The notes: generated by a model not told the origin, from the sequence alone. Counted from the stretch's first letter, positions 47,059-60,033 are shown. The stretch: DNA of 64,000 nt from Aphidius gifuensis (GCF_014905175.1 NC_057788.1:14719404-14783403); one strand, 5' to 3'. Translations and numbers: made by a program.

Positions 47059-48385
47059 TTGTGAAATCGTAATTAAAGTAAACATCTCGTGTCGAGTCGA
47101 GACAATAATTATCAACAGGTGAATATCACTGAATGAGGAACGAATAAAATGTTACAATCGAGAGAGAAAATATATTCAATATTTTTCATCCGTTCATACC
47201 AATATAGTCCCAGCAAGTGAAATTTTTATAAGCCCGGAATTAACCCATGTTAAAAATTTGCGCAATTATTATTTTATTTTAAATTCATTTCATCTCGGGT
47301 TTCCGAAACTTAAAAGAAAAGTTATTTGTTTCAATTTTCAAATAATACTTGAGTGTTTGAGATCGAAAATATATTGAATAATTTATCTAGATTCAATGTA
47401 ATATATATTAAGTGTTGTAATTATACAACTAGATTATATATTTTAAATTCATCAAATCTGATCATGAAAGCGTTGTAATATATAATACATACAGCATGAC
47501 TCACGTAGTAATAATAAAAAATAGTACAGTAAATAATAAATTAACGAAAACTCGTTTACTGGAACAAAAAAAAATTATAAAATTAATTAATAATGAATCA
47601 TAATAAGTTATGTTAAAATTTGTTCATAAACGAAGTTCAAGAATATGGAAATTCAAGCGGAATGCCAACAACATATTCACAGCGTATATTTTTTTTATTG
47701 ACCAGTTTACTCTTTGATGTAGGCTCATTACGTATGCGCCTGACATCATTTTATGTCCGTATACAATGAACTCCTGAAACGTTGACGAAGAAGGAGTGGG
47801 TGGTCATGAGAAGGAGAAATGAGAAATATACTTACACCGTATAAGAAAGAAAAAATGTTTAAAGAGTAAAAAAATAACCATGAGAAAGGAATCCCGGACG
47901 CAGTCGCTTAGTGATCGCCAACCTCGGAAGATCAGTATCAAGATCAAAGAAAAAGTTTCAAATCGAAAGTGTCATCCCATGAAAAAAAAAAAGAAAAAAA
48001 ATCTTTAAAAATATTGTGAATACTTTTATATTTAAAAAAAAAAAAAACAACAACATTTGTGTTTGAAATTTGAAAACTAAAATTTTTTATAGAATATTTT
48101 TGTATTTTTGATATAGAAACATTCTAGTTTTTTTTTTTGCTGAATTTAAAAAAAAAATATAATCACTTGTTTATTAGCTTGGTTTATTTATTCATAGATA
48201 AATTGCGAAAATGTTCATATTTTTATTGCAAGGTTTAATGTTACAACAAAAATTTTCTTAAAATATATTGGATTAAAAAAAAGAGGTTTCAGAGAAAAAT
48301 GAATGGAAGGGGTAATAAGAAAAAGTAGCATAAAAGCTGTGAATTTATATGAGTTGTGGGCTACTTGTAGAGTTTGTTTATCGAC
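46511..48385. other. Gene-free upstream region of lipase C
   Basis: Contains an (ATA)n microsatellite (47023-47058) and A runs near 47980-48050. cataaaag at about 48330 could be a weak TATA box for lipase C. No other gene seen. Confidence 0.4.
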
Positions 48386-50856
48386 ATGTGGCATGACATG
48401 ACAAATTTTCTGATAATTCTAACAGTTTTATCCTTATTTATTTTAACAAATTCAGTGCAATTTAAATTATCAAATAAAAAAATATGTCAACAACGTGAAA
48501 TATTAGATAATGAAATTTCCATGAGAAATCCAGAAACATTTGTGAGTGTATCAAGTGTTAATAAATTTTAATAAAATAAGTTTCAAGTATATTTACAAGT
48601 ATTAACTTTTTTTTTCTAGATGGATATTGTTAAAGAAGTAGGATATGATGCCGAGGAGCATGAAGTGAAAACCGAGGACGGTTTTATTTTGACGGTTCAT
48701 AGGATATTGAGTGGGCCAAAATCATCACCGGCAAGTGGAAAGCCAATCGTCATTCTACTGCATGGATTATTAGCTGCTTCTGATGTTTGGGTCAGTCGAC
48801 GAGACTGTCAGGATCTTGGTAAATATTAAGCATTTTCATGGTTGAAGTTTATAAAAAATTTGTCAACCTTGCTAAGAAATTTCGGTAAAGGATTTATTAA
48901 TAACCCTGGTAGAATTTCTAATTGATAATAAGTAATAACAAATTGAATGATGAATTATAATTATTTGTTATTTATTTAATATTGTTCATAAAAATATGTC
49001 ATTCATACGTATAATTTGTTTTTTAGTTTTCATGAAGATTTCATAAAAGATGCTTAATAAGTTTTCCCAATTTTTATAAATTTTGGTATGAAACATTTAC
49101 GTGAAGAGATCTTATCTTATGTTTTTATGAAATTGTTTATTCCAGCTTATCTTCTGGTAAATAATGGATATGACGTTTGGGCATTAAACTTTCGGGGTAA
49201 TTTTTATTCAAAACAACATGAAAAAATACCAACAAGTGATTCAAAATTTTGGAGATTCAGGTGAGTAATATATATAGACAGAATAATAAATTTTTTTTTT
49301 TTGATGAACCATATTCTCAAGAAATAAAACATTTTAGAAATAAAAACAAAAATTAACAATAACAATATTTAAGCTGGATACTGATAACGTTGTTTTGACT
49401 TGAATTTCAGTTGGCATGAATTTGGGGTTTATGACACAGCAGCAACGGTTGACTACGCATTATCAGTAACAGGTGAATCACGTGTATCATTAGTTGGACA
49501 CTCGATGGGTGGTACAGTGATACTGGTTTTTTTGTCATCACGACCTGAATATAATTCCAAGGTGAATGTTGCCCTCACGTTGGCACCAGTTGCCATTGTC
49601 AACCATACATTTCCTGGTCTTTTTTCGTCGATTGGTCTTCGATATGGAAATCAAATTCAAGTAACTTTCTTTGTGAAAAAAAAAAATGAATAATCTCAAC
49701 AAATTATTTATGATTTTTTCATTAAATGTTTTTTCTTTTTAGGAAGCTTTGAAATTATTAAATATTCATGAAATATTTCCACGATATTCATTTAATACAT
49801 TTGCCGAATATATAAAATGCCAAAAGCGGAATTTATTCTGCTCCCAGTTGGGGTTTATCCTTTTTGGTGTTACTAATCTTGGAGTATTAGAACCGGTATG
49901 AATTTTTTATTGAACTCATTTGAATATATAATAAGAATAACAACATTCGAGAATTTAGTATATTTGTTCTAGGAACAAAAAAAAAAAAAAAATGTTGAGA
50001 ATTTAACATATTACTATTATTATTAGTTTAGTTTCTTATTTTCTTCTCATCTATTATAAATTTTAAACAGGCAATGATGCCACGTCTTTTAAATCATTAT
50101 CCGCAAGGTACATCAGTAGAAACTTTGGCTCATTATCGTCAAATTTTACACAGTGGTAAATAATCAATGCTTAATTTTTATATTCAACTCAAAAAACGGA
50201 TACTCTGCTCACTCGTTAGTTTGTTCTTTTTTAATAAACCATATGTTACAGGTAGATTTGCGCAATATGATTTTGGTCCAATCGGTAATTTCATGAAGTA
50301 TCGAAATGTATTACCTCCAGAATATCCTCTTGAACGAATTTCTGCACCAGTTGTCTTTTATTATGGTGATGGAGATCCATTCGCAACTAGATCGGTTTGT
50401 AGATAATGAAAGTAACTAAAGAGAACATCCTACATACAATGTGTATACCGCATAATGTATATATTTTATGTGTAAATCTATTACACCGCATTCTATCAAT
50501 ATATACCACCGCATTGTTTATACATATATACAGTAAAATATACTTCATACGGACTATATATTTTATACGGGATGGTCTCTAGCAATGTCCGTAGATAATT
50601 AATGCTATTTTTAAAATATTTTATGCTAGATAACTTAATTTAAATTGTATTCAAATATATATTTCAGGATATCGAAATAACAATGAAAAAACTACAGACA
50701 GCAACGATGAGGGAAATATCATATTCAAAATTTGGTCATATTGACTTTGTGTTTAGAAAAGAAGTTAAAAACCTGGTTTATGATGATATTCTCGAGATTC
50801 TCGATGTGTATAGAAATGATTCCAAAGAGATAATCAACGTAGTTCACGTTAAGTGA
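48386..50856 (+). CDS. Lipase 3-like gene C (acid lipase family), eight exons
   Basis: Predicted exons: 48386-48541, 48620-48818, 49146-49260, 49411-49660, 49743-49895, 50071-50155, 50252-50394, 50668-50856; total 1290 bp, 429 aa, every junction GT-AG and in phase. I start at ATG 48386; a second ATG 12 nt on would also leave the signal peptide (FLIILTVLSLFILT). The body has MDIVKEVGYDAEEHEVKTEDGF, then the hydrolase fold: Ser in GHSMGG (~188; Met replaces the Gln seen in A and B), Asp in GDGDPFAT (~361), His in FGHIDF (~391). Exon 3 is 115 bp, as in gene B, and exon 7 equals exon 6 of A (143 bp), confirming common origin. A polyadenylation signal AATAAA lies 6 nt after the stop. Divergent from gene B. 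Intact. Confidence 0.92.
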
Positions 50857-52517
50857 TTAGGAATAAAATGAAAGAAAAAATAAGATGAAAGATAAGGCTT
50901 AGGGATGAATCGCGCTAAAAGAACAATTCATTTTTTAATACTAAACTAATAATATAATTTTTTTGGAAGAAGTATTCAATACAAAATAAATGATACTACT
51001 TTTAGTATAATTTTTCATATCGATCTTGTAGCATCGGCTATTGATGTCAATTTGAAGTATATGCTTAAGGTATATGTTTGTTATAGCATTACACGCTAAA
51101 ACGAACAGTATGTGCTCCAATCATTTAAAAACAGACTGTTTATAGAAGGTAAAATAAACTGGATATCGTAAAATTATTGTAAAAAAGATTATTATACACA
51201 TAAAATTCATCGAATAAGAAAATTTACTATGAAACTTTTAACGTTCGAAAAATATAAATATTTAGATTTATTAAGTTTTTGGTATATGTATACTCTTTAA
51301 AAAAAAACATAATAATTTGCTTTGGTTTAACAGATAAATTCATGTATTCATTAGATGAATAATATTAATCAATATTATCAATATTGGTTCATCACCCAAT
51401 TCTTATATAATTCGATCTCTTCAAAAAGATTAATTTTAGATAGTATTCATCTTGAGATTAAGATTAGCTTAAATCAGTAGTAACGAATTTTTCCGAGCTC
51501 TATTCTGCTGGATTCTATATAATATATATAGACTAAATTCATTTTGTGTTTGTACTATTTACCTTATAATCTTTGAAAAATTAGATAAAGTAATTTTTTT
51601 ATGTAATACTGTTTCAATGCACACTGCTGCCAGATGAATAAAACACGAAGTTCACATCTTATGTCGGTATGCTAAAGAAATTCTAGTAATTATATTTATA
51701 ATCAAAGTATAAATAGAAAATTCGAAATGTTAGTTAATAATACCTTAAATTTTCCATCTATTACTTTGATATTTTTTTTTATATAATACTTGACTAATTG
51801 CCCAAACTATCCACCTTTAAATAATTAGCAACACTCACAAGTTTTTTTACTTCTACGACCAAAGATTTAGTCAGTTATAAAAAAAAAAAAAAAAAACACA
51901 ATCAAGATTATTCACATCGTTCTTTCAGTTTGTTACATGAAAAAAGCCGTCTACAATTTGCCCATCGTATATCCAATGTATAATCTGAAATTAAATTTAA
52001 ATTGTTATACTTTATCTGAAAATAATCAATTTAAGATTAAGGGCCCTTCCATGTTTATTTATTTAAATAAATATACTTCGAGCTACCTCGTCCTGTTATT
52101 AGCGCTATCTAATTCATTATGTATGATTCATTGATTATCATCATAGACAATTGCCATTATAATGTATAAATTAAATGTATATGATATTGAATAAATAATA
52201 ATTATTGATTAATGTAACAATAAAAAATATACAGCATTGATATTTTTTTTTTTTTTTTTCGTTACATTTTATTATAAACTAAATTATATTTCAATGAAGA
52301 ACTGAAACTGAATGACAAAAATAAGTTATTTGAATTGTAATTTTTTTTTCTTTTATATAGGAAAAAAAATCGCCAATCTATCGATATTGAATACTTCTGA
52401 AAGTATTCAATGATCAATATCTCAAATCCTAAAAAATAAGACAAGCAGTGATTTTTAGCAGAATAAGCCTTTTTTCATAAGCTGTTCCTTTTCCAAGTGG
52501 TGTGTTTCTATACTTAA
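50857..52517. other. Gene-free stretch after lipase C
   Basis: AATAAA at 50862-50867, A/T runs (51878-51897, 52244-52259). No gene or element recognised. Confidence 0.4.
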
Positions 52518-53020
52518 GGCAGTATGTCAAAATATTGAAAAAAAATTCCCTCTCACAGATTTTGATCAGAGAAGGCTACCACGATTTGACCGAGATAATT
52601 AGGGTCAAAGTTGACAACAATTAACACTTTTTACACACGTATAGGAAGCATCAGCACATTTTCTCTTCTATTAAAAAAACGCTCTCACAGAAAACCTTCA
52701 TTTTACTACAGCTTATACTTCTTTAAACTACGAAGATAATAAAAAAAAAATCATTGATTTCTATCACGGATTTTGAAAGTTATTCATTATTTAAGACGAA
52801 AATTTAGAATCAAAAAATAGCGGGCGAAGCATTGAAAATCTGCTGAAGTAGATTAGTGTGTGTAAATACGAGCCGCCCACACTCATACTTCTAAAGACGC
52901 AGCAGTAAAGTATAAAAATTTTAGACATTAGGGGGCGCTTATTATTTTTTTTGAACTATGGTTATCAAAGTGCCCCTTTGCACCCAAAGAGTCGTCCTAC
53001 TTTGGGATTTACATACCGCC
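52518..53020. mobile_element. MITE flanked by TTAA, 503 bp
   Basis: Ends GGCAGTATGT and ACATACCGCC are inverted; TTAA lies on both sides (52514-52517, 53021-53024). TTAA targets are used by piggyBac- and Kolobok-type transposases. Non-coding. Confidence 0.8.
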
Positions 53021-53559
53021 TTAAGACGTGCTTGTTTTGTGCGGTGACAAATAAGCCTTGCGTGTGCAATATTTTTTCGGTACGATTATTTTCACCAGTT
53101 AAGCCTTGAAATTAATGGCTCTAACAACGCTTTAGTTGTTATTATTGTATTTTTACACAAAAAAATTTTTCTAAGTTTTTTTCTGGACTTAGAAAAATTT
53201 TCATGCAAATAAACTAATTTATAATCTAGATTATAATTCCACAGCATTTGTCTATATATTGAATTGGAATTATTATGTCAAATCGCTGTGCAATTAATCT
53301 AGGTTACAAATTAATTCATTTTGTTGCATCCTTTCCTTAGCTATTTCTGCCAAATATAATTGATGAAAAAGCCATTGGCAAATGTTGCTAAGGATGGATG
53401 TTGCCAAATAAATTGATTCGTAGTTTAAATTGATTTTACAGCCACTATAATTTTATTTTAATAGAGAAAATAATAATGTAAAATTAATCTGGGCTGCGAA
53501 ATAATTTATTTGGCTGCGTTCTTTCCTTAGAAACACTTGCCAATAGCTATTTGAATTAT

Positions 53560-53690
53560 TAATTATGGCAAATGCCATTTTTTTAAGGCCATTTTTAAGA
53601 AGCCAAAAAAATAAGGCCATTTTAAAGGGCCATTTTTAAGAGGCCAAAAAAAATAAGGCCATTTTTTGAGGCCATTTTTTCCATGTACGA
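53560..53690. repeat. Short aaggccatttt repeats
   Basis: (a)ggccattttt recurs about seven times, interleaved with agaggccaaaaaaaataa. Low-complexity tandem structure. Confidence 0.7.
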
Positions 53691-53963
53691 GGTTGAGATC
53701 GTCTTTTTTTTTAACTATATTTCACCATGTTGCCATGGTACACTGAGAGAAAAAGTTGCTAAAATATAGCAAAATTTTGCTTGAAAGTTTTAGGCTTTGA
53801 TTTAAAAAAAAAATGTATTAATTTGAGCAAAATATTTTTTAATTAAAGCAATTTATTTGCTTTAAATTGAGACAGTTTTTTTTTTATTTAAGAGAAAAGA
53901 GAATTAATTTAAGAAGAACTTTGCTAAAAAAGAAGCAAAAATATCCCTTAAATCAAGCAAATA

Positions 53964-54345
53964 AGCGGTCTAGTTAAGACAAAAGTTGCTAAAATTGAGT
54001 GACAATTGATTTTATTTAACGGGTAAGACGTTTAATTCAAGGATAATATTGATTGAATTAATAGAAAATTGTTTTTATACAAATGAAAAATGAATTAATT
54101 TAAAAAAATTATGAATCAATTCAAGACAAAAAGCGATCTAGTTGAGACACAAGTTACTAAAATTAAGCAACATTTAATTTAATTTAATGGGTAAGTCGTT
54201 TAACTTGAGGAAATTATCGATTAATTTGAAAAAATTATGAATCAATTTAAAGCAGAAAAGCGATCTAATCAAGACGATAGTTGCTAAAATTGAGCGACAT
54301 TTCATTTAATTTAATGGTTAAGTCGTTTAATGTGAGGATAATCAA
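53964..54345. repeat. Three-copy tandem repeat, ~95-165 bp units
   Basis: Units begin gcg(g/a)tcta(g/a)t at 53964, 54131 and 54252, each followed by agttgctaaaatt(g/a)ag and tttaa(c/t)gg(g/t)taag(a/t)cgttta. No ORF. Just upstream, 53740 reads actgagagaaa, the same terminal word as the 35-kb TIR element, without a partner end. Confidence 0.65.
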
Positions 54346-54729
54346 GAGGCACGGTAGTGCCTCGCGTCAAGTATGAGAAAAAAAAAAAGTGGGGAAACGA
54401 GAATAACTACCGTGCCTATATATAAGCGACATAGAGCAAACCCCTTACCCTCCCAAATCTGTACGCTTTTATTTTAATATGAGATAAAAAAGTTCGGTAA
54501 GATAAAAACATTCTGTTCTGTATTGATCCCATAATCCGATATCAAGCTTTTTAATAAAAAAAAAATCGAAATTTTTAGACTTATACTTTTATTTAAACAT
54601 ATAACATCAAATTTAAGACGTTTGCGTTTTTGCTAAAATATCTTCAAAACTCCAGAGCAATCTTACAACTTCAAAAAAATTAAGAGCTAAGATTTCAACG
54701 TCCAGACTCCAGATCAATATTGACAACTT

Positions 54730-55480
54730 TATAAAATAAAATTCAGCAAGGTAACAGTAGATGGTGTGAAAAAACCTTTATTACATTAGTATTCAACATC
54801 GCATCGATGTTGCGCGCGCCATATATTGTTGGGTGAAAATAATACGGTTAATATTTAATAAGCTGTGTTATCACTTGCAAGTATTTTCATATTAATATAA
54901 TAAAACAATTGTTTCAAAAGAAAAATCTGAGATATTTAAAAAGAAAAATTCAATCGATGTTTTATTATTTTAGAATAAATATAATAAATTAATTCGTCAA
55001 CGTATAAAAAAAAAATGTATTGTAACTAAAACTTTACAAAAAGATGTGATATCATAACAAAAAAAAAAACCGAGTTTTTTCTACAAAAAGAAGCGTCAAG
55101 TATTCGAAATCTTTAGCTGTTTTTTTTTTTTGTACAAAAAGATGTGGTACCAAAAAAGTCAAGAATTAAATATATTTTAAGCTCATATATGTAATTCAGT
55201 CTTGACTCTCGACAAAATTTTAAACTTGACCCTACCTTTTTTTCACATTTTAAATATCATATTTATATAGGTAGGTATATGTTGAACCAGGTGGGGTCAA
55301 GTTTAAAATTTTGTCGAGAGTCAAGACTGAATTACATATATGCATTTAAAATATATTTAATTCTTGACTTTTTTGGTACCACATCTTTTTGTACAAAAAA
55401 AAAAAACAGCTAAGATTTCGAATACTTGACGCTTCTTTTTGTAGAAAAAACTCGGTTTTTTTTTTTGTTATGATATTGAT
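54730..55480. mobile_element. Fold-back repeat with long palindrome
   Basis: 55060-55240 and 55290-55480 are inverted copies (~180-bp arms; shared gtcttgactctcgac, ggtaccacatctttttgtac, cgaatacttgacgcttcttt). The left outer part (54730-54900) is a direct relative of 39595-39780, and pieces occur at 43890-43960 and 45760-45895. A dispersed family. Confidence 0.7.
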
Positions 55481-55502
55481 TAAGTTAAGAATGCAATACT
55501 AT

Positions 55503-55952
55503 AAGCTTCGCCTACGTAATAATAAAGTCCGACAACTGGGGTCCTTCAATTTTATCTGGGACCAGTATTCGGACAGTTATAACAACTAGTAAAACTGACA
55601 ACATTACCAAACATAACCTAAATTTGTTTGACGTTGATGTTTTTTTCCTGGTCTAGAAAGTGGTACCTAACGTGTGCAACAACTGGCTCTCATATACTCG
55701 AGAAATTTTTTAATTAATTCAATTTTCATTGAATTCATAATTTATATGAGTTTTATTTTTTAAATGAAAGGTATTATCTTAAAGAATTTAAAAATTATGA
55801 TGAATTTTTTTTTTTTTTTTTTAATATATTTTAAGTTTAAGTTCAAGCTTAAATAGTTTCAATTACTTCTCAACTGTCCGAGTACTAGTACCATGACGGT
55901 ATAAATTATAATTCATATTACTTTTACGTAGGTGGGACGCTTCGTAGCTCCT
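55503..55952. repeat. Fold-back, ~80-bp arms
   Basis: Left arm words agcttcgcctacgtaat and ccagtattcggacagtt are mirrored as tacgtaggtgggacgctt and aactgtccgagtacta on the right. Possibly a MITE. Confidence 0.6.
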
Positions 55953-57449
55953 TTGCCAATAGACCTAGAGCATTCATATTATGATCAAAAGAAGCGTATT
56001 TTCAATATCTACAATATCTGTATATTTTGGTTTTTTTTTGATAATTATCAGAGCGGTAAATACTGAAAATATGAAATCTGTCATTTTGTCTTTTTTTTAG
56101 AAAATTAATAACTTTTCAACTATCTATCCAATCAACTTCCACCGACTAATTTAAAGTTTCCTTATTTTTTTCTGTACAACTTCTCGTAAATTTAAAATCA
56201 ATATCTTGAAAATTGACAGAGATGTTGACGATTCATTACGAAATTTTATTTTCGGAGTCCTAGAACCGATTAACATTGGGATCTGTCAAAATCACATTGA
56301 AGACAGACTCGACGCGCAATGTTGGCAGCTCTGCTCAGTTTAACTCACTCACATAGATGAACATATGTTTATAATAGTATTTTGTAGTGTCGTGGCTAAA
56401 CGACATAACCTATTTAAGCAATATGACCTACCGGAGTATTGAAAATTTTAATTTTCGTCGAAAGTGATTGTTTTTCTTATTTTTTTGTAGTGTTTTGTAT
56501 TTTGGTAAAACAAATGCTCCACCTTTATTTCCTGTCTATTTTTTGCTCTATAGTGAAGACTTGACAAACAGTAAAATACAAGGTGCCCCATAGGTACTTT
56601 AATATCAGGAGATGAGATAGTTCATTAAATTTCAGGGAAAAATTGTTTTTGAATTTTTTTGTCTACGATGATTTTTGCCTGAGATATTAACGTTTTAAGT
56701 TGACCAATCAGATTCAAGCGCCGCGAACTATTATGATTATGGTGATGGAAGTCACGTGCTCGATTTCGGATCATAAATTATGAACTAATCAGATAATAAA
56801 TAATAAAGTTTTGTAGCGTGTACAAATACAAATGATTAAAATATATAAATAATATGTATGCGGAGTGCCCGTGACACTAGACGAAGAGAGTTTGGGTGTA
56901 TAATGTGTGTCGTAGATGGACGGAGAAAGTAATGACACTTCTTGTCCGGCCACCAAGCTAAGCGGTGCGTCCGAAAATATTTATTAAATTATATTGGTGA
57001 CGTGGCTTTGCCACCTCACAAACTCATAACATATATATATATATTATATATATATATTTGTATTGTATCTCAATTTTCTACATCGTATTAATAACCTGTC
57101 TTATAAAATAAATTTTTGTTTTTTTAAATATTGAAATTAAAATTGTGTATAATTGTTTAAATGATTTAAGAGTAAAAGACTAAAATTTTAAAATATCTTA
57201 AAGAGATAAAATTAGTCAACTTACAGTTTTTTTTTTAAAAATTAATTCAATGTTTAAACGCAAGATGTAACTGAATCATAAGTACTAAAAGTGACCACTT
57301 ATTAAATCACATTTTTGTTTACGTTTTTTATTGTTTACATTTTTAGTTTATTAATTATTATTCATTTTTTGATCACTTTTCATGTAATCATTTTTTGATC
57401 ATCTCATAGATCGTAGTTTTTATAATTTCGTCTGCGATTATATATAAGA
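55953..57449. other. Gene-free stretch
   Basis: AT-rich with a modestly GC-richer part (56230-56990) and a TA microsatellite (57031-57057). No feature I can support. Confidence 0.4.
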
Positions 57450-57749
57450 TTACTTCGACCGAATAACTGTATACTTTTCGTATTTTTCTGTTCTGTTTGT
57501 AAGAAATGCACCCTCTGGTTTAAAAAATTCAAGATGTGCATTCGTTAATTTGTTTTCAGTCTCGGCAACCCAATCGTTTGCCAAGACTTGGCCGATGAAT
57601 GGCTTGAAAAAAGCTGGCCAGTTCTTCTTCAACCAATGGTTGGCACGAGCGTTGGCATAAGAGCCTTGGTAAGCAAAGAACAAACCGTAAGTCAGCCAAG
57701 CCTTAGCCCATGAATGGCGCACAATCAGCTGCCAAGCATTGAATGCCAT
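57450..57749 (-). CDS. Orphan small ORF, GC-richer than surroundings
   Basis: 99 codons from ATG 57749 (AATAATGG context): MAFNAWQLIVRHSWAKAWLT, then FFAYQGSYANARANHWLKK, WPAFFKPFIGQVLANDW and ETENKLTNAHLEFFKP. Codon composition is distinctly less AT-rich than neighbouring DNA, which argues for selection or recent transfer. An acceptor-like TTCTTACCCGTGTAG (57793 region) precedes the open frame, so a 5' exon may exist upstream. One aromatic-rich hydrophobic segment (~15-32). No family recognised; a small mitochondrial or membrane protein, or a gene fragment, are possible. Confidence 0.4.
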   Translation of the reverse strand: MAFNAWQLIVRHSWAKAWLTYGLFFAYQGSYANARANHWLKKNWPAFFKPFIGQVLANDWVAETENKLTNAHLEFFKPEGAFLTNRTEKYEKYTVIRSK

Positions 57750-57789
57750 TATTGGGACAAGACTTTGCCGTGTTGTGAGTCTTGGCAAT

Positions 57790-58121
57790 TCCTACACGGG
57801 TAAGAACATATCGGAAAATCTCCGAATATATCTCAATATCAAACCATATCCATAATAACTATAAGGATATTTGTATATAAAATAATATGTTTTAATGTAT
57901 CTTTTATAATTCCAAGCACGAACACTGTTGTGTCTTCATATCTTTAGATATATACTCATATTTGTCTTTAAATGCTATATATCGTTCAGTCAACGAACTT
58001 TTTAGGGGTGGAAAAAAAATAAAAAACATTATCAATTAAAGAAAAAGTAGCTCGAATAAAAGTTGAAGGAAAAAAATTCTCTTTAAGTCGTTAGTCGGGA
58101 GTTTTTTGCGTATTCCGAAGG
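57790..58121. other. Short AT-rich spacer
   Basis: Nothing recognised besides the possible splice acceptor for the 57.5-kb ORF. Confidence 0.35.
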
Positions 58122-58715
58122 CCCAGGGAAAAATCATCAGATCAAATTCAATCCGATCAGATCTGGGTGCAGATCAAACTTGATCTGGTTTCAGATCAAA
58201 TCTTATCTGGCTAGATTAAACTAGATCAAACTAGATCAAACTTGATCTAGACCCAGACCAAATCGTATCTGAAATCGTACTAGATCAAACTCAATCTGAC
58301 TAGATCTAGTTTGATAAAACTTGATCTGCACTTAGATCAAACTAGATCACGGGCGAATGAATGTATAAGAAGACAAATTTTTCTTACGTTTTACAATCAT
58401 TGCAGTGGTTAAGAAGGTAAGGCTCTGGAATTTCACACCAGAAGCATTGAGTTCAAGTCCGAGTGATGTTAATTATTTATCGTAAAAATATAGAATTCTT
58501 AATTGTATTTCATTAAAACTGTAAGAAGAAAAACCATATTCTTCAATCGAGCATTGACTAGTTTGAAATTATTTTTATTAAATTAATAAATTTTTATCCA
58601 GATCAAGTCAGATCAAGTGAGGTCAAGTCCTATCAAGCCAGATCAAGTCAGATCTGAAATTGTCTAATAATTCTTATCTGGCTTGATGGATTTGATCTGA
58701 TAATTTTTCCCTGGG
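58122..58715 (+). mobile_element. TIR element with GATC-rich repeats and tRNA-like core (594 bp)
   Basis: Ends CCCAGGGAAAAATCATCAGA and TCTGATAATTTTTCCCTGGG are inverted. Both subterminal zones are made of (a)gatcaaa / tgatctg words. The core (58401-58468) looks tRNA-derived: TGGTTAAGAAGG (A-box-like), a TCTGG/CCAGA stem, GTTCAAGTCC (B box, matches GTTCRANTCC). A truncated copy lies at 36975-37538. Composite of MITE-like ends and SINE-like middle. Confidence 0.7.
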
Positions 58716-60033
58716 GGGTTAATCAAGAAATTGCGCTCGAAAATATCGATAAAAATATCTCTGGTCGATTAGAAAAAGGAGGCGCAGATTCTTTTTCTCC
58801 CCTCATTTGAAGTTTAACTCGAAGCCGAATTTCAAAAATTTTAAGGAAGTTCTTCTGACTTGCGTGAAATTGGAAGCGCAACAGAAACTTTATTCGGAAA
58901 TTCGTTATTGCGCTTCCAAGTCGAACGAAGAAAGGGAAAAAATATAGAGGGATTATTAAAAGTGGGGATATCTGCAAGTGCAAGGATCTGTTCAGAAATT
59001 ATCATTTTTTCGGATCTGCAATATGGCGACGAAACACTTGTATACAATTGAGGGTCCGGATACAGTAACACGCTCCGCGCTCGAAGACAAGAAAAAGCGA
59101 CGTTGTTTAAGTTGAAAATTAAAATTGAAAAATAAAAAAAATAAAAAATACAGTCATCTATAAAATTGAAAAATATACATTTTTATTCAAATAACTTTTT
59201 TTTTATGATAATTAGTTTATAAGATAAAAAATAAAAACGAAATTTTTTTTTTTTGAAAAAATACATTTTTTTAAACATACAACTCGTGATAACTTCTTTA
59301 AAAATTAATAAATTGACCTGAAAATTCCCGTGATTATTCAGTATTTTTAATGTGAGTTATACGTGATTTCAACTTTACAGAACAACCCCGTGAATATTCC
59401 AGGGTCTTGCCAGATACGGTGTTTACCGTATATATCAATAGAATTTTCGTGAATCATTCCGGTAGACAACGGTATATTCACGTTGTAACCCACGAAAAAA
59501 TGAGTAATACACGGTAATATTCACGGATGCACGTGGAATTTGTGGGATTGATTTAATTCCACGATAGAACACATGGAATTTTTATACATGACAGATTATT
59601 TTTCACGTGAAGATCACGTGAAAATAAAGAAGAATAAACAAAGAAAAGGAGAAACTCGAAAACTACGTGGTTATCCCGTGAAATTAAATCATAAAAACAG
59701 CGTTGCCACACTGCCTGAAAGGTGTATCTGGACGAGAGTGAGTAAATGTCTGTATTTTTTCTGTACGGGCGCTGAAGTTGACGCTTGGATGAGCAACTAA
59801 AAGTAACTATACATATATAGTATAGTTTAGATGTCGCTCATGGTTTAAAAGGAGGTAAACATAAAAAATTCATGATAACAATTTATTTATTTATTATTCA
59901 AATTTTTATTTAATTATTGAGTACTTATCTCAAAAGTAAAAACTTTCAATTTATATCATATAAAATAATATAATAAATTATTTAGTACTTTAAAAGTAAA
60001 AAACTAAATATATATTTTATTAAATATATATAT
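58716..60033. other. Gene-free stretch with CGTG-rich patch
   Basis: Holds inverted words ggaagcgcaa / ttgcgcttcc (58870-58920), a CACG/CGTG-rich segment (59320-59560) and a perfect palindrome tttcacgtga-aga-tcacgtgaaa (59596-59621). 59643-59690 recurs at 63598-63645. Short ORFs here are not convincing. Confidence 0.4.

Noticed and set aside
59573..59800. 75-codon ORF beside CACGTG palindrome
   Set aside because: Lies in a dispersed repeat shared with 63.6 kb; composition random.
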